Assembly (NCBI GenBank): GCA_001602865.1
Contig: LUZF01000008.1
Coordinates: forward strand, 1 to 48,832
From: Bacteroidales bacterium Bact_14
GTDB lineage: Bacteria; Bacteroidota; Bacteroidia; Bacteroidales; UBA932
Length of the DNA stretch: 48,832 nt
Direction of reading: 5' to 3'
The position numbers and the translations under genes were made by a program. This document shows, in pieces, positions 45,263-48,832 of the stretch (position 1 is its first letter; the number at the start of each line of letters is the position of its first letter). The notes beneath the pieces were generated by a model. That model was given only the letters and a program-made list of their open reading frames with translations, had not been told where the DNA came from and did not search any database.

Positions 45263-46984
45263 ATGAGAAAACTCCGCCTGGCCCTGGTGGCCCTCCTGCT
45301 CCTTTCGGGATTCACCGTCCGCGCCCAGGAAATCCGGGACATCAAAACCGTCGTTTACCTCTTCGGGAACGGAAACGCCCGGGTCCTCCAGACCTGGGAT
45401 GTGAACGTGGTCAGCGGGACCGAATGGTACATCCCCATCGACAATCCCGGGAAGAGCTATATCCACGATCTCGAGGTGACGGAGGACGGGAGGGCCTTCG
45501 AGAGCGACGGCCGGAAGTGGGATTCGGACCGCTCGCTGGCGGCCAAGACCGGCCGCTGCGGCATCGTGGAGAAGCGGGGCGGGGCCGTAGAGCTCTGCTG
45601 GGGCCAGGGCCCGTACGGAGACCACGTCTACACGGTCAGTTACTTCATCGACAACCTGGTCCAGTCCTACGACGAATGCGACGGCTTCCACTGGCATTTC
45701 CTCAATGACGAATGGACCGTGCAGCCCAGGCACGTCTCCATCGAGATCCAGAACCTGACCAACGGCGACGCGTGGTACTGGAACGACGAGAATGACAACA
45801 ACGTCAATTTCTGGGGTTTCGGGATGGACGGCGAGGCCTGGCTGGATAACGGGACGCTGTACTTCGAATCCACGGAGCAGTTCGACTACGACAGCTTCTT
45901 CTCCGCGCTCGTCAGTTTCAAGAAGGGCCTGTTCACCCCGGCTGTCCGGGGCGACGGGACTTTCCAGAAGCTGAAGGACGAGGCGATGAAGGGCAGCAGC
46001 TATGGCAAGGAGAAGGAATCGTTCTTCGAGCGGCTGCTGTTCATCCTCTTCCTGGTCGTGCTCATCGGCGTACCCGTCTTCTTCATCTGCGGTATACTGT
46101 TCGTCATTTTCCGCAAATTATACTGGAAGGTCAGCGGCCGCCATTACGACAAGAAGGTTTTCGGCTGCAACAAGATTACCGGCTGGTACCGCGACGTCCC
46201 GATGGACGGCAATCCGACCGCCTTCTTCAGCCTGCTCCATAGCGGAGACCTGCTGGAGCCGAACAAATGCCTTGATTTCCCGAACCTGGTCAGCGCTTAC
46301 TTCCTGAAGTGGATCCAGGATGGCCTGATCGCGGTGGAGCCGGATCCGAAGAAAGAAAACCAGACCAACCTGCGCTTTACGAAGAGCGCCGAGGAGGTGA
46401 CCTTCGACGATGTGATGGAAGGAAAGGTGTACGCGGGCGCGCTGGAGGCTGCCGGAGAAAACAGGCTCCTCGAGGCCCACGAGTTCAAGTCCTGGTCCTA
46501 CAAGAACGACGAACTCGTCGCCGGCTGGCCGTCCGAAGCCGTCCAGCGCGGCCGTCCCGTCTGGCAGGCGCTCTCCGAGGCGGACCGCTGCCACGCCGTG
46601 GAGTTCAAGAATTTCCTGTCCGACTTTACCCTGATCGGGGAGCGGGCTGCGCCGGAGGTGGCGCTGTGGAAGCAGTATCTGGTCCTGGCCGCGTCGCTGG
46701 GCATCGCCGACAAGGTCGCCAAGAGCTTCGAGAAGCTCTTCCCGAAGGTGATGGAAGAGTATTTGCGCGAAACCCGGATGATGGATACGGCTACGACCTA
46801 CTATGTCCTTGAGAATCTGCGCAATTCATCCTCTTCGATGATGACGGCCGCCCTCTCGAAACAGAATATGCGCCGGACCTACGAAGCGATGGAGAACCGC
46901 CGCAGCTTCGGCGGTGGCGGATCCATTTCCCGCGGCGGCGGAGGCGGCGGTTTTGGCGGCGGCCACGGCGGCGGATCCCGCTAG
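45263..46984 (+). CDS. DUF2207-family membrane protein
   Basis: 573 residues. Signal peptide (KLRLALVALLLLSGFTVRAQ), then an extracytoplasmic DUF2207 domain (about 22-215, with WYIPIDNPGKSYIHDLEV and WHFLNDEW). Membrane helices lie at about 255-285 (LLFILFLVVLIGVPVFFICGILFVIF), followed by a cytoplasmic region. The tail is Gly/Ser-rich (GGGGSISRGGGGGGFGGGHG), a hallmark of this family. Biochemical role unknown. Confidence 0.88.
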   Translation: MRKLRLALVALLLLSGFTVRAQEIRDIKTVVYLFGNGNARVLQTWDVNVVSGTEWYIPIDNPGKSYIHDLEVTEDGRAFESDGRKWDSDRSLAAKTGRCGIVEKRGGAVELCWGQGPYGDHVYTVSYFIDNLVQSYDECDGFHWHFLNDEWTVQPRHVSIEIQNLTNGDAWYWNDENDNNVNFWGFGMDGEAWLDNGTLYFESTEQFDYDSFFSALVSFKKGLFTPAVRGDGTFQKLKDEAMKGSSYGKEKESFFERLLFILFLVVLIGVPVFFICGILFVIFRKLYWKVSGRHYDKKVFGCNKITGWYRDVPMDGNPTAFFSLLHSGDLLEPNKCLDFPNLVSAYFLKWIQDGLIAVEPDPKKENQTNLRFTKSAEEVTFDDVMEGKVYAGALEAAGENRLLEAHEFKSWSYKNDELVAGWPSEAVQRGRPVWQALSEADRCHAVEFKNFLSDFTLIGERAAPEVALWKQYLVLAASLGIADKVAKSFEKLFPKVMEEYLRETRMMDTATTYYVLENLRNSSSSMMTAALSKQNMRRTYEAMENRRSFGGGGSISRGGGGGGFGGGHGGGSR

Positions 46985-46998
46985 CGGGTCCCGTCTAA

Positions 46999-47475
46999 TT
47001 AGGAGATGAGGGAGATGGCGCCGAAGAGGCCGAGGGAAGCGGCGAGCATGATGGCGCCGGCGAGGAGGACGCCGAAGAGGACGTAGATCACGCTCTTCTT
47101 GAAATCCATGTCCAGAAGGCTCGCAGCGAGGGTACCGGACCAGGCGCCGGTGCCGGGGAGCGGAATGCCGACAAAGAGGAGCAGGGCGATGTAGAGGCCT
47201 GCACCGGCCTTCTGTTCGAGTTTCTTGCCTGCCTTTTCCCCTTTCACCAGGCACCAGCGGAAGAAGCCGCCGACCCAGGGAAGGTCCTTTCCCCATTCGA
47301 GAATCTTACGCCCGAACAGGTAGATGAAGGGCACGGGAAGCATGTTTCCGATGACCGCGATGATGCACGAAGGAACGATCGGCAGCGAGAACCCTACCGC
47401 ATAGGGAATCGCTCCGCGCAGTTCGATCAGCGGAACCATCGAAATCAGAAAGACAATCAGGTACTTCTTAAACAT
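46999..47475 (-). CDS. Small multidrug export family membrane protein (PF06695 type)
   Basis: 158 residues from the ATG at 47475; an upstream in-frame start would place the -7 box inside the gene. Four or so membrane helices with the family motifs MVPLIELRGAIPYAVG and VGIPLPGTGAWSGTLAASLL. These sit in a re-entrant-loop fold like that of DedA proteins. The multidrug label is historical; the transported substrate is unknown. Confidence 0.88.
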   Translation of the reverse strand: MFKKYLIVFLISMVPLIELRGAIPYAVGFSLPIVPSCIIAVIGNMLPVPFIYLFGRKILEWGKDLPWVGGFFRWCLVKGEKAGKKLEQKAGAGLYIALLLFVGIPLPGTGAWSGTLAASLLDMDFKKSVIYVLFGVLLAGAIMLAASLGLFGAISLIS

Positions 47476-47482
47476 GCCGGTG

Positions 47483-47490
47483 CAAAGATA
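47483..47490 (-). promoter_or_regulatory. -7 box of the small multidrug export gene
   Basis: Minus-strand TATCTTTG matches TAnnTTTG and ends seven bases before the ATG at 47475, so the mRNA is probably leaderless. Confidence 0.5.
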
Positions 47491-47553
47491 GTCATTTCGG
47501 CCATGAAAAACCATTTAATAGTTTTTTCCTTTTCGATTATGACGAAATAGCCG

Positions 47554-47560
47554 TATCTTG
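47554..47560 (+). promoter_or_regulatory. Possible -7 box of the nfnA gene
   Basis: TATCTTG resembles the -7 box and lies seven bases before the ATG at 47568. One position off consensus. Confidence 0.3.
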
Positions 47561-47567
47561 TTGCGTT

Positions 47568-48416
47568 ATGTATACTATTCAGAAGAAAGAGATGCTGACC
47601 CCGACGATCTGTCGGATGGTCGTCGAGGCCCGGCGGGTGGCGAAAGCCGCAAAGCCGGGACAGTTCCTCATTGTGCTGAATGAGGAAAAAGGAGAGCGTA
47701 TTCCGCTGACTATCAGCGATTATGACGCCGAGGCCGGAACGGTTACAATCGTAACCCAGAAAATTGGCGCCTCGACGGCGGATATTGTGGCCCGCGCGGC
47801 GGGAGAAGGGTTCCAGGATGTCGTGGGGCCGCTGGGGAATGCGTCTGACTTTATGGAGATGACCCCGGAGGAGCTGGCCGCGCAGCGGTATATCTTCATT
47901 GCCGGCGGCGTGGGTACGGCGCCGGTGTACCCGCAGGCGCGCTGGCTCCACGCGCACGGAGTGCCGGTGGACGTGATCATCGGCGCGAAGACGAAGGACC
48001 TGCTGATCTACAAGGAGGAGATGCGCGCCGCCTGCGACAACCTCTATGTGTGCACCGACGATGGAAGCGAAGGCTTCCACGGGCTGGTGACGGCGCTGCT
48101 GGAGAAGCTGGTGAATGAGGATGGGAAGCGCTATACGCGCGCCGTGGCCATCGGCCCGATGATTATGATGAAGTTTGCGACGCTGACTTGCCGGAAGCTG
48201 GCGCTGCCGGTGGTGGTGAGCCTGAATACGCTGATGGTGGATGGCACCGGAATGTGCGGGGCCTGCCGTGTTTCCGTGGGCGGAAAGATGAAGTTCGCCT
48301 GCGTGGACGGGCCGGAGTTCGATGGCTACGAGGTCGACTTCGACGAGGCGATGAAGCGCCAGCGGCAGTATTGGGATGAGGAGAGGGCGGAAATTGAAAA
48401 ATCGGGGAGGATGTAG
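47568..48416 (+). CDS. nfnA: Ferredoxin-NADP+ reductase-type subunit (NfnA/SudB-like)
   Basis: 282 residues. An FAD-binding beta-barrel (PGQFLIVLNEEKGERIPLTISDYD) is followed by the NAD-binding domain (YIFIAGGVGTAPVYPQARWL) and a C-terminal 2Fe-2S site with DGTGMCGACRV and FACVDGPEFDG. This is the small subunit of Nfn (NADH-dependent ferredoxin:NADP+ oxidoreductase) or sulfide-dehydrogenase-type complexes. The partner subunit begins two bases after its stop. An electron-bifurcating role is inferred from the pair. Confidence 0.9.
   Translation: MYTIQKKEMLTPTICRMVVEARRVAKAAKPGQFLIVLNEEKGERIPLTISDYDAEAGTVTIVTQKIGASTADIVARAAGEGFQDVVGPLGNASDFMEMTPEELAAQRYIFIAGGVGTAPVYPQARWLHAHGVPVDVIIGAKTKDLLIYKEEMRAACDNLYVCTDDGSEGFHGLVTALLEKLVNEDGKRYTRAVAIGPMIMMKFATLTCRKLALPVVVSLNTLMVDGTGMCGACRVSVGGKMKFACVDGPEFDGYEVDFDEAMKRQRQYWDEERAEIEKSGRM
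48404..48410 (+). promoter_or_regulatory. Shine-Dalgarno sequence of the gltA/nfnB gene
   Basis: GGGGAGG eight bases before the ATG at 48419, inside the nfnA 3' end. Confidence 0.6.
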
Positions 48417-48418
48417 CC

Positions 48419-48832
48419 ATGGCAGAGAGAATTGCAAGGACGAAGGCCCGCGAACAGGAACCGAAGGTCCGGGCCGCCAATTTTGAAGAAGTTTGTTACG
48501 GATTCAACAGCGAGGAGGCGCAGCGGGAAGCGTCCCGGTGCCTCCACTGCAAGAATCCGCGCTGCGTGGGCGCCTGCCCCGTGAATATCCAGATTCCGGA
48601 ATTCATCGCGGCCGTGAAGGAAGGCGATTTCGCCGGCGCGGCCGCCGTCATCGCGCAGGATTCCTCGCTGCCGGCCATCTGCGGCCGCGTGTGTCCGCAG
48701 GAGACCCAGTGCGAAGGAAGCTGCATCCTGGGCATCAAGGGGGAGAGCGTGTCCATCGGCAAGCTGGAGCGCTTCGTCGCCGACTGGGCGCGGGAGAACC
48801 AGCCCGCGGCCCCGGCGCAGCAGCCGGCGGCC
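48419..48832 (+). CDS. gltA: NADPH-dependent glutamate synthase-like subunit (NfnB/SudA), partial
   Basis: 138 codons are visible before the window ends; the full protein is normally about 460-500 residues. The N-terminal iron-sulfur domain of GltD/NfnL proteins is clear: ASRCLHCKNPRCVGACPVNI, IPEFIAAVKEGDFAGAAAVI, and LPAICGRVCPQETQCEGSCI, then SIGKLERFVADWA. The cysteine motifs are complete. With nfnA directly upstream it forms the two-subunit transhydrogenase or glutamate synthase. A Pro/Ala-rich linker (AAPAQQPAA) is just starting at the cut. Confidence 0.92.
   Translation, partial: MAERIARTKAREQEPKVRAANFEEVCYGFNSEEAQREASRCLHCKNPRCVGACPVNIQIPEFIAAVKEGDFAGAAAVIAQDSSLPAICGRVCPQETQCEGSCILGIKGESVSIGKLERFVADWARENQPAAPAQQPAA

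Overview
The window comes from a high-GC member of the order Bacteroidales. Evidence: a SusC/SusD pair, F1F0-ATP synthase genes in the order atpD-C-B-E-F-H-A-G (epsilon next to beta, at the front), an Rnf complex preceded by rseC, Bacteroidota-type -7 promoter boxes (TAnnTTTG), and many small lipoproteins. The genus cannot be fixed from sequence reading alone; an uncultured high-GC lineage (Rikenellaceae or UBA932/Cryptobacteroides-like) would fit.

Layout. 1-270: the 3' end of a 5S rRNA with its terminator, then a block of alternating inverted repeats. 270-4863: a beta-helix carbohydrate-binding-type lipoprotein (minus), divergent from a tight four-gene operon (small repeat protein, VTC-type polyphosphate polymerase, DUF4956 membrane protein, DUF2490 outer-membrane protein). 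4951-11446: the complete ATP synthase operon. 11546-12973: an S41 peptidase lipoprotein. 13020-19979 (minus): SusC, SusD and a third lipoprotein. 20276-25321 (minus): alaS and a gene encoding LptG fused in frame to methionyl-tRNA formyltransferase. 25402-30782 (plus): two paralogous M23 peptidases, MerR, Nif3, a zinc-ribbon coiled-coil protein and DnaB. 30784-36186: rseC-rnfBCDGEA. 36223-38892: four successively overlapping genes for exported or membrane proteins (TM2 protein, LolA-like protein, and two related proteins with membrane tails). 38919-41150: a strikingly AT-rich patch with two minus-strand lipoprotein genes, one with a zincin motif. 41167-44766: an omega-amidase-type nitrilase and an M16 peptidase. 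44845-47475: a small unknown protein, a DUF2207 protein and a small-multidrug-export family protein. 47568-48832: NfnA/SudB-like reductase subunit and the start of the partner glutamate-synthase-like subunit, cut by the window end.

Functionally the window carries much of an anaerobe's energy conservation: Rnf (ferredoxin:NAD+ oxidoreductase ion pump), an Nfn-type transhydrogenase pair and the ATP synthase that would use the ion gradient. The rest is envelope biogenesis (LptG, M23 peptidases, exported proteases), nutrient import (SusCD) and core information processing (AlaS, Fmt, DnaB).

Most unusual observations: the LptG-Fmt fusion with an intact formyltransferase active site; strong Shine-Dalgarno sequences in front of rseC, rnfC, rnfD, rnfG, rnfE, rnfA, susD and the glutamate-synthase-like gene, in a phylum that normally ignores them; a chain of overlapping exported-protein genes with TM2-like tails; the AT-rich lipoprotein island; and the VTC/DUF4956/DUF2490/beta-helix neighbourhood, which could be an undescribed surface-polymer module. 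No CRISPR array, insertion sequence, prophage or tRNA was seen, and no gap between genes exceeds 300 bases.
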